Shown here piece by piece: positions 1 to 6,895 of a stretch of DNA of 6,975 nt (positions are counted from its first letter, which is position 1; each line of letters begins with the position of its first letter). The DNA comes from Candidatus Sulfotelmatobacter sp. (lineage in GTDB: Bacteria; Acidobacteriota; Terriglobia; Terriglobales; Acidobacteriaceae). Below the pieces are notes generated by a model, which saw nothing but the letters and a program-made list of their open reading frames with translations, ran no database searches and was not told the DNA's origin. Both the position numbers and the translations under genes were made by a program. The stretch spans positions 1 to 6,975 of the forward strand of contig JASHRB010000728.1 in NCBI GenBank assembly GCA_030037575.1, read 5' to 3'.

Positions 1-819
1 GTCTTGGGGATAGCGCTTGCCCAGAAAGCGCAGGAAATGCTCATTGACAAAATAAAACCAAAAGAATCCGTGATGCCCGGCCGTGCCCGGATTGCGTAAT
101 CCGGCGAGAATATGCCAGGGTGCGGCCATCAGCAGAAATAACCCGATTCCTGTGAGCAGGTGGAACTCGCGCCAGCGCCGCCAGTCGCCGGTCATCAACA
201 AAAAGAAAACCGCTGCTCCACCGGGAAGCAGCAGCGCAATCAATCCTTTGCTGAGCACTCCCAGCGCCATGGCGGCATAAGCTGCGTACCATCGCCACCC
301 TCCCGCATCGGGTTCGAGCGCGGTCAGAAAAAAATAAACTGCCACCGCAATCAGCAGGCTCAGCAGCACATCGGGGATCAGCACGCGGGTAAACAAAAAC
401 ACTCCCGCGCACGTATAAACAAACAGCGCCCCGTAGATCCCGGTTGCTTCATCAAAAGCGCGTCGACCCCATAAGAATGCGAGAAGGCCTAGCAGCATTA
501 CCGCAAGCACGATGGGCAGGCGGGTGCTGAATTCGTTTATGCCAAACAGTCTGTAACTGAACGCCACCAGCCAGTAGGGCAGCGGCGGCTTCTCGAGATA
601 GCGAACCCCGTTGATGTGCAGGGTGACGTAATCGCCGGAGACCAGCATCTCGCGGGCCGCTTCCGCGTGGGTGCTGTCGGCGTCGTCGAGCAGCGGCGGA
701 GTGAACATCGAACCGGCATACGCGGCCACAAAGATGATGGCCAGCGCGCAGAAAGAGAACCCGAAACTCTGTGCCCGGGGCGGCTTTTCGATCGATGGAG
801 AAACCGGATTAGCGATCAA
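1..819 (-). CDS. ArnT/PMT-family membrane glycosyltransferase (N-terminal part, cut by window edge)
   Basis: Integral membrane glycosyltransferase of the PMT/ArnT (GT83-like) type. The family moves a sugar from a polyprenyl-phosphate carrier to a periplasmic-side acceptor such as lipid A or protein; the acceptor here is unknown. The visible 273 codons show a first hydrophobic segment (residues ~19-38), then an acidic loop, DDADSTHAEAAREM (45-58), at the place of the family's catalytic/metal Asp-Glu loop. KPPLPYW (77-83) is a family hallmark. Further membrane segments lie near 101-117, 128-168 and 179-200, and WFYFVNEHFLRF (254-265) is also typical. The C-terminal part lies beyond position 1. 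The start is uncertain: an in-frame stop sits at 841-843 and the only start codon that keeps the first membrane segment is TTG at 819, without a clear Shine-Dalgarno. ATG at 708 would remove that segment. It lies 80 bp after the haem c/copper gene and may share its transcript. Family sure, start and substrate not. Confidence 0.85.
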   Translation of the reverse strand, partial: MIANPVSPSIEKPPRAQSFGFSFCALAIIFVAAYAGSMFTPPLLDDADSTHAEAAREMLVSGDYVTLHINGVRYLEKPPLPYWLVAFSYRLFGINEFSTRLPIVLAVMLLGLLAFLWGRRAFDEATGIYGALFVYTCAGVFLFTRVLIPDVLLSLLIAVAVYFFLTALEPDAGGWRWYAAYAAMALGVLSKGLIALLLPGGAAVFFLLMTGDWRRWREFHLLTGIGLFLLMAAPWHILAGLRNPGTAGHHGFFWFYFVNEHFLRFLGKRYPQD

Positions 820-899
820 TTGGTTGAACCCGAAACAGTTTTACAAATAACCGCCGGAGTCATCAACGGGAGAGAATCTCCGCGACCATCCCGCGGCCG
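820..899. other. 80-bp gap between haem c/copper gene and glycosyltransferase
   Basis: Gap between two minus-strand genes. It contains a short perfect inverted repeat (GGAGA, 3-nt loop, TCTCC; 869-881), too small and without a T-tract, so no terminator can be claimed. No good promoter or Shine-Dalgarno was recognised before the TTG start. Read-through from the upstream gene is plausible but not shown. Confidence 0.4.
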
Positions 900-2246
900 T
901 CAATTTGTCTTTCCCCCCGGCTCATCGTGCCTGATAAAAAACCGCCATTTATCCATTCCAGCCGGCACGGCCACCTCGAAGAAGCCAACCATCATTTCTG
1001 ACGAAGTCTGGTCGCCCCAGGTCACTGTTTTCTCCGGATCAGGATTATGCGGATTGTTTCGCGAATTGTCGTACCAGGCGACCGCTCGCAGCTTGGTGCC
1101 GGCCTGCAATTCCCGCGGCTCCGCCAGTCGGTAGCTCAACTGCCAGTGAAAGTGATAGTTCACGCGCAGAAGAATTTCCACGCTTCCATCATCATGAACA
1201 ATGTCGTATTCAAACCGCTTGCCGCGCACATGCATGTGCGGAAAGAAGCTCAGCAAAGTGGCGTCGTTCGGCAGCGTGCCTTGCACTTCCACGCGAAAAT
1301 CGTCCGCTTCGGGAGGAATGATCAGGGCATGATTATTCAGCTGCAGCGTGATCACTCTTTGCTTGGGCGGGCTCTTGGCAAAGACCAAACCGGCACGGCT
1401 TCGATCGCTGGCCGCTTCTCCGTTGGTCGTATAGTGCATCTGGAAGACCAAATCCGACTCCGCCGGCACAAACTTCGCCATCCCATCGGGAAACTCCTCC
1501 GGGGCGCTTCCCGGCGCGTAGACAAGCAACAAGTCACTGGTGGTTTCGTGCGCCTGGCGGCGTTCTTCCGGGTCACTCAACGTGGAGGCCGTGAACGGCT
1601 TGCCCACCGGCGCATGTCGAAGCCACTCCGAATTCGGAGGCCGGATGTAAACCACTGCATGATGAACGTGGGCCCAGCTCGAGGGCCGCAGTTCGGCGCT
1701 CTGCACCCATCTATCTTGGGAGAAATGCAGGGGCACAATTTCATAGGTGTACTCGACCTCACCCCGCGCCGGTATGGGCACTGCTTCCGGCATCTGGACA
1801 ATCTTGTCCGGCGGCGAGATGTGCCATTCCGTATTCCAATTTCGCGGCGACGGAGCGTCCTGCCAATTGCCCTCAGGCGCGCCCGCCTTCGCCCAGGCGA
1901 CCATCGTCGCAATCTGCTCCGCAGTGAGCGAAGGATCGTTCGAAAAATGTCCGTAGCGCGGGTCGGCAAACCAGGGGGGCATCGTCTTCGAGCGCACGGC
2001 GTCGGCGATTTTTCCCGCCCACGGCCGGGTCTGCTTGTAGGTGATCAGCGCCATCGGAGCGGGTTGGCCTGGGCGGTGGCAGTTCTGGCATTTCTCTTGC
2101 AGTATGGGAAGCACATCCTGGTAAAAACCGGGAGCCGCAATATCACCTCGATGCGCCGTTTGGCTTGCAGCGGCCAGAAGCGGCACGGCCACGCCGCTGG
2201 CGAGGAACCCAGCCGATATTGCCGCGCCAAATGCACCGCGTTTCAC
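900..2246 (-). CDS. Exported monohaem cytochrome c fused to PHM/DBM-like copper monooxygenase-fold domain
   Basis: A 448-residue secreted or periplasmic protein with two domains. Start chosen as GTG at 2246: it gives a proper signal peptide (MKRG, then a hydrophobic stretch to about LLAAA at residue 27), forms a GTGA overlap with the hydrolase stop, and has GGGAG 11 nt upstream. The frame is open back to another GTG at 2276, giving ten extra residues. Domain 1 (~40-125) has CQNCH (53-57) for covalent haem c and a KTMPPW motif (87-92) with a possible axial Met. Domain 2 (~165-440) resembles the copper type II, ascorbate-dependent monooxygenase fold (peptidylglycine and dopamine hydroxylases). 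HVHH (193-196), QMHYTTNG (269-276), HMHVRG (337-342) and SSEMM (415-419) match the expected His-His, His, His-x-His and Met copper ligands. Substrate and enzymatic activity are unknown. Similar fusions occur in Acidobacteriota and Planctomycetota, usually annotated only as cytochrome c or hypothetical. Confidence 0.85.
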   Translation of the reverse strand: MKRGAFGAAISAGFLASGVAVPLLAAASQTAHRGDIAAPGFYQDVLPILQEKCQNCHRPGQPAPMALITYKQTRPWAGKIADAVRSKTMPPWFADPRYGHFSNDPSLTAEQIATMVAWAKAGAPEGNWQDAPSPRNWNTEWHISPPDKIVQMPEAVPIPARGEVEYTYEIVPLHFSQDRWVQSAELRPSSWAHVHHAVVYIRPPNSEWLRHAPVGKPFTASTLSDPEERRQAHETTSDLLLVYAPGSAPEEFPDGMAKFVPAESDLVFQMHYTTNGEAASDRSRAGLVFAKSPPKQRVITLQLNNHALIIPPEADDFRVEVQGTLPNDATLLSFFPHMHVRGKRFEYDIVHDDGSVEILLRVNYHFHWQLSYRLAEPRELQAGTKLRAVAWYDNSRNNPHNPDPEKTVTWGDQTSSEMMVGFFEVAVPAGMDKWRFFIRHDEPGGKTN

Positions 2247-2956
2247 GAGCGCAGAAACTCCCGCGTGAGTGCCCACGCCTGCCGTGCCGAATGCGGCTCA
2301 TAGGCCGCGCGTTCATCACAGAAGAAACCGTGGTCGGCGCGGGAGAACTCGGTATTCACGTAAATTTTGGCGTGCGCGCTCAACCGCTCGGTCACCGCTT
2401 TGCGGTGCTCGGGCGGAATGTGCTTGTCCAATCCACCCCAGATCAGCAGCATGGGCGCCTGCAGCCGGGCGGCGCGGTGCAGCAAACTCTGCGCAATTCC
2501 GCCTCCATAAAACGAAACCGCCGCGCGCAGCGGAACTGCGCTATTGGCGATAAATGAAACCCGGCCGCCCAGGCAGAATCCCACACAGGAGATTTCATTC
2601 GCTTTCACCTGCGCATTGGCTTTCAGCCAATCGTAGGCTGAGCGCACGTCCTCTTCAGCCGCATCTGCGGTGAGGGCCTCGACGTGCGGCATGACCGCGG
2701 GGAAATCGGTATAACTGGCCTCAAAGCCGGGCGGCGCCGTGCGGTGAAACAATTCCGGCGCAGCCACCACGTATCCCTCGCTCGCGAATCGCTCGGCGAC
2801 GCTGCGAATATGATGGTTCACTCCGAAGGCTTCCTGAAACAGCAGCAACCCGGAGTGAGGTCCCTGCGCTTTCGGTCGCGCAACATAAGCCGCCATGCCC
2901 GTCCCGTCTGCGCCGGCCAATTGGATTCGTTCGGTTATGATTTCCGCTTGATTCAT
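2243..2956 (-). CDS. Dienelactone hydrolase family protein (alpha/beta hydrolase)
   Basis: A 237-residue cytoplasmic alpha/beta hydrolase of the dienelactone hydrolase (DLH, carboxymethylenebutenolidase-like) family, which hydrolyses lactones and small esters; the true substrate is not deducible. Visible landmarks: FQEAFG (40-45), whose Glu interacts with the nucleophile in DLH; the nucleophile elbow GFCLGG (126-131), with Cys128 instead of the Ser usual in other alpha/beta hydrolases; Asp177 in WGGLDKHIPP; and His209 in ADHGFF. The Cys-Asp-His triad is therefore complete and the length is normal for the family. There is no signal peptide. ATG at 2956 is the natural start, with only a weak purine-rich stretch upstream. 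It is the first gene of the leftward run, and its TGA overlaps the GTG of the haem c/copper gene, so the two products are probably made together. It lies divergent from hemE. Confidence 0.92.
   Translation of the reverse strand: MNQAEIITERIQLAGADGTGMAAYVARPKAQGPHSGLLLFQEAFGVNHHIRSVAERFASEGYVVAAPELFHRTAPPGFEASYTDFPAVMPHVEALTADAAEEDVRSAYDWLKANAQVKANEISCVGFCLGGRVSFIANSAVPLRAAVSFYGGGIAQSLLHRAARLQAPMLLIWGGLDKHIPPEHRKAVTERLSAHAKIYVNTEFSRADHGFFCDERAAYEPHSARQAWALTREFLRS
2258..2262 (-). promoter_or_regulatory. Ribosome binding site supporting GTG start at 2246
   Basis: GGGAG on the minus strand, 11 nt before GTG at 2246 and inside the 3' end of the hydrolase gene. With the GTGA overlap and the clean signal peptide that follows, it favours this start over the in-frame GTG at 2276. 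The spacing is slightly long. Confidence 0.45.
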
Positions 2957-3076
2957 AAGCGTTGATTCTCGAGTGCCCGAATGCCGTGAGCGCCGCCTCT
3001 TTAGTCTCGCATAAACATCGCGCTGATACCTCGGCCGCAGCGCACTTCACACTAAAAATGCTACCCTAATCCCTTC
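2957..3076. promoter_or_regulatory. Divergent intergenic region, hydrolase operon / hemE
   Basis: A 120-bp region that must hold the start signals for both the leftward hydrolase run and the rightward hemE-hemY pair, because the genes point away from each other. I could not assign a confident -35/-10 pair on either strand. Towards hemE there are A/T-rich -10-like stretches (TAAAAAT at 3053-3059, TACCCT at 3062-3067) very close to the ATG. No operator palindrome or riboswitch-like structure was recognised. Confidence 0.45.
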
Positions 3077-4111
3077 ATGTCCGCGCCCAATTCGCTGTTT
3101 GTCCGCGCCTGCAAATCGCAGCCCGTCGAGCGCACTCCGGTTTGGTTCATGCGCCAGGCCGGACGCTACCTGAAGCAGTATCGCGCGCTTCGCCAACAGC
3201 ATTCCTTGCTCGAAATCTGCAAAAAGCCCGCGCTTGCCGCCGAAGTGACCATCACCGCCGCCGAATTTCTCGGCGTCGATGCCGCCATCATTTTTGCCGA
3301 CCTCCTGCTTCCGCTCGAAGTCATGGGCCTCACTTTTCATTTCGCTGCCGGCGAGGGCCCGGTGATCGGCAAGCCCGTCCGTACCACCGAAGACGTGGCT
3401 CATCTCCGCACCGACCGCGCCGATGAACTGAGTTTCGTTTCCGAAGCTGTCACTTTAGTGGCAAAGCACTTCGCCCAACGATTGCCGGTGATCGGCTTCT
3501 GCGGCGCTCCCTTCACGCTGGCCAGCTACATGATTGAAGGCGGCGGCTCGCGCCACTACCTCAACACCAAAAAAATGATGTACAACTCGCCCGCCGACTG
3601 GGACGAGCTGATGCGCAAGCTGGTTGAAGTGACCGCGCAATATTCTGCCCAGCAGGTTCGCGCCGGCGCCGATGTCGTGCAGGTCTTCGACAGCTGGGTC
3701 GGCTGCCTGAGCGTCGAGGACTATCGCGGTTACGTTTTGCCGCATGCCGCCAAGCTGGTGAAGCGCCTGCAAGAAACCGGCGCGCCGGTTATTTATTTCG
3801 GCACCGACAGCGCCCCCCTGCTTCCGGCCATGAATGAAACTGGAGCCGACGGGATCGGCTTCGATTGGCGTATTCCCCTCGATCAGGCATGGAGCGCACT
3901 AAATTACCGGCCTGCCGTTCAGGGAAATCTCGATCCGGTGCTGCTGTTTGCGGATTGGAAAGAACTGAAGGCTCGCGCTCAGCAAATTCTTGCTCTCGCT
4001 GGCGGACGCCCAGGACACATCTTCAACCTTGGCCACGGTATTTTGCCCGAGACTCCGGTGCAGAACGTGAAGAGCCTGGCGCGCTTTGTGCAGGAAAGTC
4101 GGGTGAAGTGA
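3077..4111 (+). CDS. hemE: Uroporphyrinogen decarboxylase
   Basis: Cytoplasmic, cofactor-free enzyme that removes the four acetate carboxyl groups of uroporphyrinogen III to give coproporphyrinogen III, the last step shared by all haem routes from uroporphyrinogen. The 344-residue length is normal. The signature PVWFMRQAGRYLKQY (21-35) holds the substrate-binding arginines Arg26 and Arg30. FADLLLP (73-79) carries Asp75, the counterpart of the central catalytic Asp (human Asp86). GFCGAPFTLASYMIEGGGS (140-158) includes Tyr151. DSWVG (205-209) and NLGHGI (317-322, His320) match the remaining active-site residues. The signature has LKQY where many homologues have LPEY, a mild variation. ATG at 3077 begins the family's conserved N-terminus directly. 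No Shine-Dalgarno precedes it (CCCTTC just before ATG), so leaderless or SD-independent initiation is possible. Its stop overlaps the start of hemY. Confidence 0.98.
   Translation: MSAPNSLFVRACKSQPVERTPVWFMRQAGRYLKQYRALRQQHSLLEICKKPALAAEVTITAAEFLGVDAAIIFADLLLPLEVMGLTFHFAAGEGPVIGKPVRTTEDVAHLRTDRADELSFVSEAVTLVAKHFAQRLPVIGFCGAPFTLASYMIEGGGSRHYLNTKKMMYNSPADWDELMRKLVEVTAQYSAQQVRAGADVVQVFDSWVGCLSVEDYRGYVLPHAAKLVKRLQETGAPVIYFGTDSAPLLPAMNETGADGIGFDWRIPLDQAWSALNYRPAVQGNLDPVLLFADWKELKARAQQILALAGGRPGHIFNLGHGILPETPVQNVKSLARFVQESRVK
4092..4096 (+). promoter_or_regulatory. Ribosome binding site for hemY
   Basis: AGGAA inside the last codons of hemE, 11 nt before GTG at 4108. It supports that GTG as the hemY start, although the reading frame stays open upstream to 3865. 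Confidence 0.6.
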
Positions 4112-5502
4112 CTCGGATCGCGATCATCGGCGGCGGCATCTCCGGACTGGCCGCGGCCTACTCCCTGGAAGAACACCGCCGTGCTGGGGCGGTCGAATAC
4201 AGGCTCTACGAATCGTCTCCGCGACTGGGCGGCGTGCTTCGCACCGAGCAGATCGAAGGCTGCATCGTCGAAGCCGGCCCCGATTCCTTCCTCACCGAAA
4301 AACCCTGGGCGGCCGATTTCTGCCGCGCGCTCGGACTGGGCGATCAACTCATCGGCTCCAACGACGCCGACCGCAAAACCTACGTTCTCGTGCGCGGGCG
4401 GCTGATCCCCCTGCCCGATGGGCTGATGTTCATGGTCCCCACCAGGATTTTGCCCACGGCATTCTCGCCGCTTTTTTCCTGGAGCACCAAGCTGCGCATG
4501 GCGAAGGAATTCTTTTATCCTCCCCGCGGCCACGACCGCGACGAAAGCGTGGCCTCGCTGGTCGAACGCCACTACGGTGCGGAAATGGTCGACCGCCTGG
4601 CCGACCCGCTGCTTTCCGGCATTTATGGAGGCGAAGCCGCCAACCTCAGCGTCCGCGCCGTTCTTCCCGGTTTTGTGGAGATGGAGCGCAGGCACGGCAG
4701 CCTGGGCCGCGCCCTGCTGGCTGCTCGGAAAAAAATGCCGCACACCGCGGGCAAGCCCGCTCCTCCGCTTTTCACCTCGGTGAGAAAGGGCATGGAGCAA
4801 CTGGTCGAGACGGTTGTTCAGCGTCTCCATAAAAATTCCCTGCTTTTGAATGCGCCCGTGCAATCCATCCGGCGCGAAGACCATCGCTGGGCGGTTTCTG
4901 CCGGAATGAAAACCGATGTCTACGACGCCGTGATCGTCGCCCTGCCCGCGCAGGCCACGGCGAAAATTCTATCGACCACCAGCCCGGAACTCGGCCGAGA
5001 GCTGGCGGGCATCGGCTCCAGTTCTTCCATCACCATCGGACTCGGCTACGATCGCGGCGTTCGCCGCTCGCTTCCTCCCGGATTCGGATTTCTCGTGCCA
5101 CGAAGCGAAGGCAAGCAACTGCTCGCCGCAACTTTCGTGCACAACAAATTTCCGCATCGTGCCCCCGAGGATCGCGCTTTGCTGCGTTGCTTCTTCGCCG
5201 GATCGAGCGCGGAAAGAATCTGGCCCCTCTCGGATGATGCGCTGGTCTCCAGGGTGCGCAACGAACTCGAACAAATTCTCGGGCTCCGCGCCCAGCCGAT
5301 CTTCTCCCGCGTCTACCGATGGAAATCGGTCATGGGGCAATACGGCGTGGGACATCTCGAACGCCTCGACCGCATGGAACGCCAGTGCCAAGTGCTGCCC
5401 GGCCTCGCGCTGGCCGGCAACGGGTATCGCGGCATCGGTGTCCCGGATTGCATTCGCTCCGGACAAGAAGCGGTGAAACGGCTATTGGCCGGAAAAGTAT
5501 GA
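4108..5502 (+). CDS. hemY: FAD-dependent protoporphyrinogen/coproporphyrinogen oxidase (HemY type)
   Basis: Oxygen-dependent flavoenzyme that takes six electrons from protoporphyrinogen IX to make protoporphyrin IX. Members serving the coproporphyrin-dependent route oxidise coproporphyrinogen III instead; the sequence alone does not decide. Also called hemG in some annotations, pgoX or cgoX in newer naming. It has 464 residues, normal for the family. The N-terminus is an FAD-binding Rossmann motif, IIGGGISGLAAAY (6-18), with the ribose-binding Glu35 in LYESSPRLGG. AGPDSF (56-61), PLLSGIYGG (167-175), WKSVMGQYGVGH (405-416) and the C-terminal FAD motif GNGYRGIGVPDCIRSG (437-452) are all typical. 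GTG at 4108 is chosen because the Rossmann strand begins at once, an AGGAA lies upstream, and it overlaps the hemE TGA as GTGA. The 81 open codons before it lie in another frame of hemE. No hemH follows; the gene ends facing tyrS. Confidence 0.96.
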   Translation: MTRIAIIGGGISGLAAAYSLEEHRRAGAVEYRLYESSPRLGGVLRTEQIEGCIVEAGPDSFLTEKPWAADFCRALGLGDQLIGSNDADRKTYVLVRGRLIPLPDGLMFMVPTRILPTAFSPLFSWSTKLRMAKEFFYPPRGHDRDESVASLVERHYGAEMVDRLADPLLSGIYGGEAANLSVRAVLPGFVEMERRHGSLGRALLAARKKMPHTAGKPAPPLFTSVRKGMEQLVETVVQRLHKNSLLLNAPVQSIRREDHRWAVSAGMKTDVYDAVIVALPAQATAKILSTTSPELGRELAGIGSSSSITIGLGYDRGVRRSLPPGFGFLVPRSEGKQLLAATFVHNKFPHRAPEDRALLRCFFAGSSAERIWPLSDDALVSRVRNELEQILGLRAQPIFSRVYRWKSVMGQYGVGHLERLDRMERQCQVLPGLALAGNGYRGIGVPDCIRSGQEAVKRLLAGKV

Positions 5503-5552
5503 GTGCGAACGAGCCGGCGAGTGTGATCCCCAGCCCCCTGCTCACCAGCTGA
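5499..5552 (+). other. Seventeen-codon open frame starting on the hemY stop (possible gene stub)
   Basis: ATG at 5499 overlaps the hemY TGA as ATGA. It opens a short frame, [17 protein letters not shown], that stops at 5550-5552 inside the last 11 bp of tyrS. The start geometry is that of a translationally coupled third gene, but the product is tiny and matches nothing I recognise. It may be chance, or the 5' remnant of a lost downstream gene. Confidence 0.2.
5503..5541. other. Convergent gap hemY / tyrS without recognisable terminator
   Basis: Only 39 bp separate the converging stops of hemY and tyrS. I looked for a GC-rich hairpin followed by a T-run on either strand and found none. Transcription is probably ended by Rho or runs into the opposing gene. 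Confidence 0.4.
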
Positions 5553-6804
5553 CGACCGGGATTTTCACCTGCTTTCCCACCCTTAAAGGGAACCTGGCGG
5601 GCGGCGAGCCAGGCCAGGACACGTAGGGCTCGGCGTGCACGTGATCTCCAACTCGGACCGAACCTTGTTTCACTTTCCTGGCGGCTTCGGTTGTCGAAGC
5701 TGCCAGGCCACACCTGAGCAAAAGCCGATCTACCCGTATCGTCGCAGAAGGCCCGCCAGAGGTGTGAACCAGGTGCCCAACCTGGACCAGGGGAATGAAG
5801 ACTTCCTCGGCGTTATCCGGCACCTCATCCTTCTGGAACTGCCTTGCCCAATTCTCGCCTGCCTTCTCCGCCTCCGCGGCCGAATGAAAATCCGCCACAA
5901 TCCTTCCGGCCAAATCTTTCTTGGCCTGCATGGGATGCGACTCCCGCTTCGTCTTCTCCATCTCGGCCAGCGAAACATCGGTCAGCAGCTCGTAATATCT
6001 CCACATCATCTCATCGGAAATGGACATGATCTTCCCGTACATCTCCCCCGGTGGTTCGTGAATGCCGATGGCATTCCCCAGCGACTTCGACATTTTCTGC
6101 ACGCCGTCCAGGCCTTCAAGAATCGGCGTGGTCAGCACCACCTGCGACTCCTGTCCATATGCCCGCTGCAATTCGCGCCCAACCAACAGGTTAAATTTTT
6201 GGTCCGTCCCTCCCAATTCCACATCCGCTGCGAGCGCCACCGAGTCATATCCCTGCACCAGCGGATACAGCAGCTCATGCACCGAAATGGGGCGTTCTTC
6301 CCGAAACCGCTTGTGAAAGTCTTCCCGTTCGAGCAGTTGCGAAACCGTATATTTCGCCGCCAGACGTACGAACTCGTCGGCACTCATGGGGCCGAACCAA
6401 CGGCGATTGAAATCGACCACCGTCTTTTCCGGGTCGAGAATCTTGAACACCTGCGCCTTGTAGGTTGCGGCATTCTGTTCGATCTGTTCGCGGGTGAGCG
6501 GCGGCCGCGTGGCCGAGCGCCCCGTGGGATCGCCGATCATGCCGGTGAAATCGCCGATGAGAAAAATGGCCGTGTGCCCGAGATCTTGAAAGTGTTTGAG
6601 CTTGCGCAACACAACGGTATGTCCCAGATGCAGGTCGGGAGCCGTGGGGTCCATGCCCAGCTTCACGCGTAGCGGCTTGCCGGCTGTGCGTGACCGCTCG
6701 AGCTTGGCGCGCAGATCGGCCTCGCGGATGATTTCTGCTGCGCCTTTTTTCAGATACGTGAGTTGCTCGTCAACCGGTCGAAAGGCGGGCATGGGAAAGG
6801 ACAT
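5542..6804 (-). CDS. tyrS: Tyrosyl-tRNA synthetase
   Basis: Class I aminoacyl-tRNA synthetase that activates tyrosine with ATP and charges tRNA-Tyr in the cytoplasm. Numbered from ATG at 6804 it has 420 residues, normal for the longer bacterial TyrRS branch. The catalytic domain shows [18 protein letters not shown] (51-68), where HLGH (59-62) is the HIGH signature. It also has QGYDS (184-188) and GGTDQKFN (198-205) for tyrosine/ATP binding and KMSKS (237-241). The C-terminal part (~355-395) is an S4-like RNA-binding domain, with [13 protein letters not shown] and [11 protein letters not shown]. Two starts are possible: ATG at 6804 and ATG at 6792 (416 residues). Neither has a Shine-Dalgarno, and a perfect TATAAT overlaps the first, which may favour 6792. 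The frame is open to 6897, but those extra 31 codons do not look like TyrRS. It stands alone, convergent with hemY and divergent from the acetyltransferase. Confidence 0.97.
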   Translation of the reverse strand: MSFPMPAFRPVDEQLTYLKKGAAEIIREADLRAKLERSRTAGKPLRVKLGMDPTAPDLHLGHTVVLRKLKHFQDLGHTAIFLIGDFTGMIGDPTGRSATRPPLTREQIEQNAATYKAQVFKILDPEKTVVDFNRRWFGPMSADEFVRLAAKYTVSQLLEREDFHKRFREERPISVHELLYPLVQGYDSVALAADVELGGTDQKFNLLVGRELQRAYGQESQVVLTTPILEGLDGVQKMSKSLGNAIGIHEPPGEMYGKIMSISDEMMWRYYELLTDVSLAEMEKTKRESHPMQAKKDLAGRIVADFHSAAEAEKAGENWARQFQKDEVPDNAEEVFIPLVQVGHLVHTSGGPSATIRVDRLLLRCGLAASTTEAARKVKQGSVRVGDHVHAEPYVSWPGSPPARFPLRVGKQVKIPVVSW

Positions 6805-6808
6805 TATA
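6803..6808 (-). promoter_or_regulatory. Candidate tyrS -10 element (TATAAT)
   Basis: A perfect consensus TATAAT on the minus strand whose last bases form the upstream candidate ATG (TATAATG). No good -35 is present at 17 or 18 bp. If active, transcription would begin about 6796-6802, leaving almost no leader before ATG at 6792. Confidence 0.35.
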
Positions 6809-6879
6809 AAGGCAGGGAGCAGCGGCCCCAGAGATCGGTGATCGCTGGTCAGTCGGCCACTTGCCCAAGGTAGGAAGCC

Positions 6880-6885
6880 GGAAGG
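6880..6885 (+). promoter_or_regulatory. Ribosome binding site for GNAT gene
   Basis: GGAAGG, 10 nt before ATG at 6896. It supports this ATG as the start of the acetyltransferase. Confidence 0.5.
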
Positions 6886-6895
6886 TAAAATCACC

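Noticed and set aside
869..881. Small inverted repeat as a terminator
   Set aside because: A five-base stem with a three-base loop and no T-tract is expected by chance in GC-rich DNA.
2247..2276. Earlier GTG start for the haem c/copper gene at 2276
   Set aside because: It adds ten residues before the signal peptide and lengthens the overlap with the hydrolase to 34 bp; GTG at 2246 gives a cleaner leader and a GTGA overlap.
1047..2303. Long plus-strand open frame (418 codons) opposite the haem c/copper gene
   Set aside because: Antisense shadow: arginine-rich, low-complexity composition and no recognisable domain, while the minus strand holds clear conserved motifs.
3058..3069. Tiny frame ATG CTA CCC TAA just before hemE as a regulatory leader peptide
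   Set aside because: Three codons, no ribosome binding site and no stem-loop; nothing separates it from chance.
3865..4107. Eighty-one-codon in-frame extension upstream of hemY
   Set aside because: It lies wholly within hemE in another frame and does not resemble the start of any flavoenzyme; the Rossmann motif begins directly after GTG at 4108, which also has an AGGAA and a GTGA overlap.
3979..4884. Minus-strand open frame (301 codons) opposite hemE/hemY
   Set aside because: It spans the junction of two certain plus-strand genes and shows no domain; open by codon-bias chance.
5635..6672. Long plus-strand open frame (345 codons) opposite tyrS
   Set aside because: Antisense shadow of a highly conserved gene, rich in His/Arg/Leu with no family resemblance.
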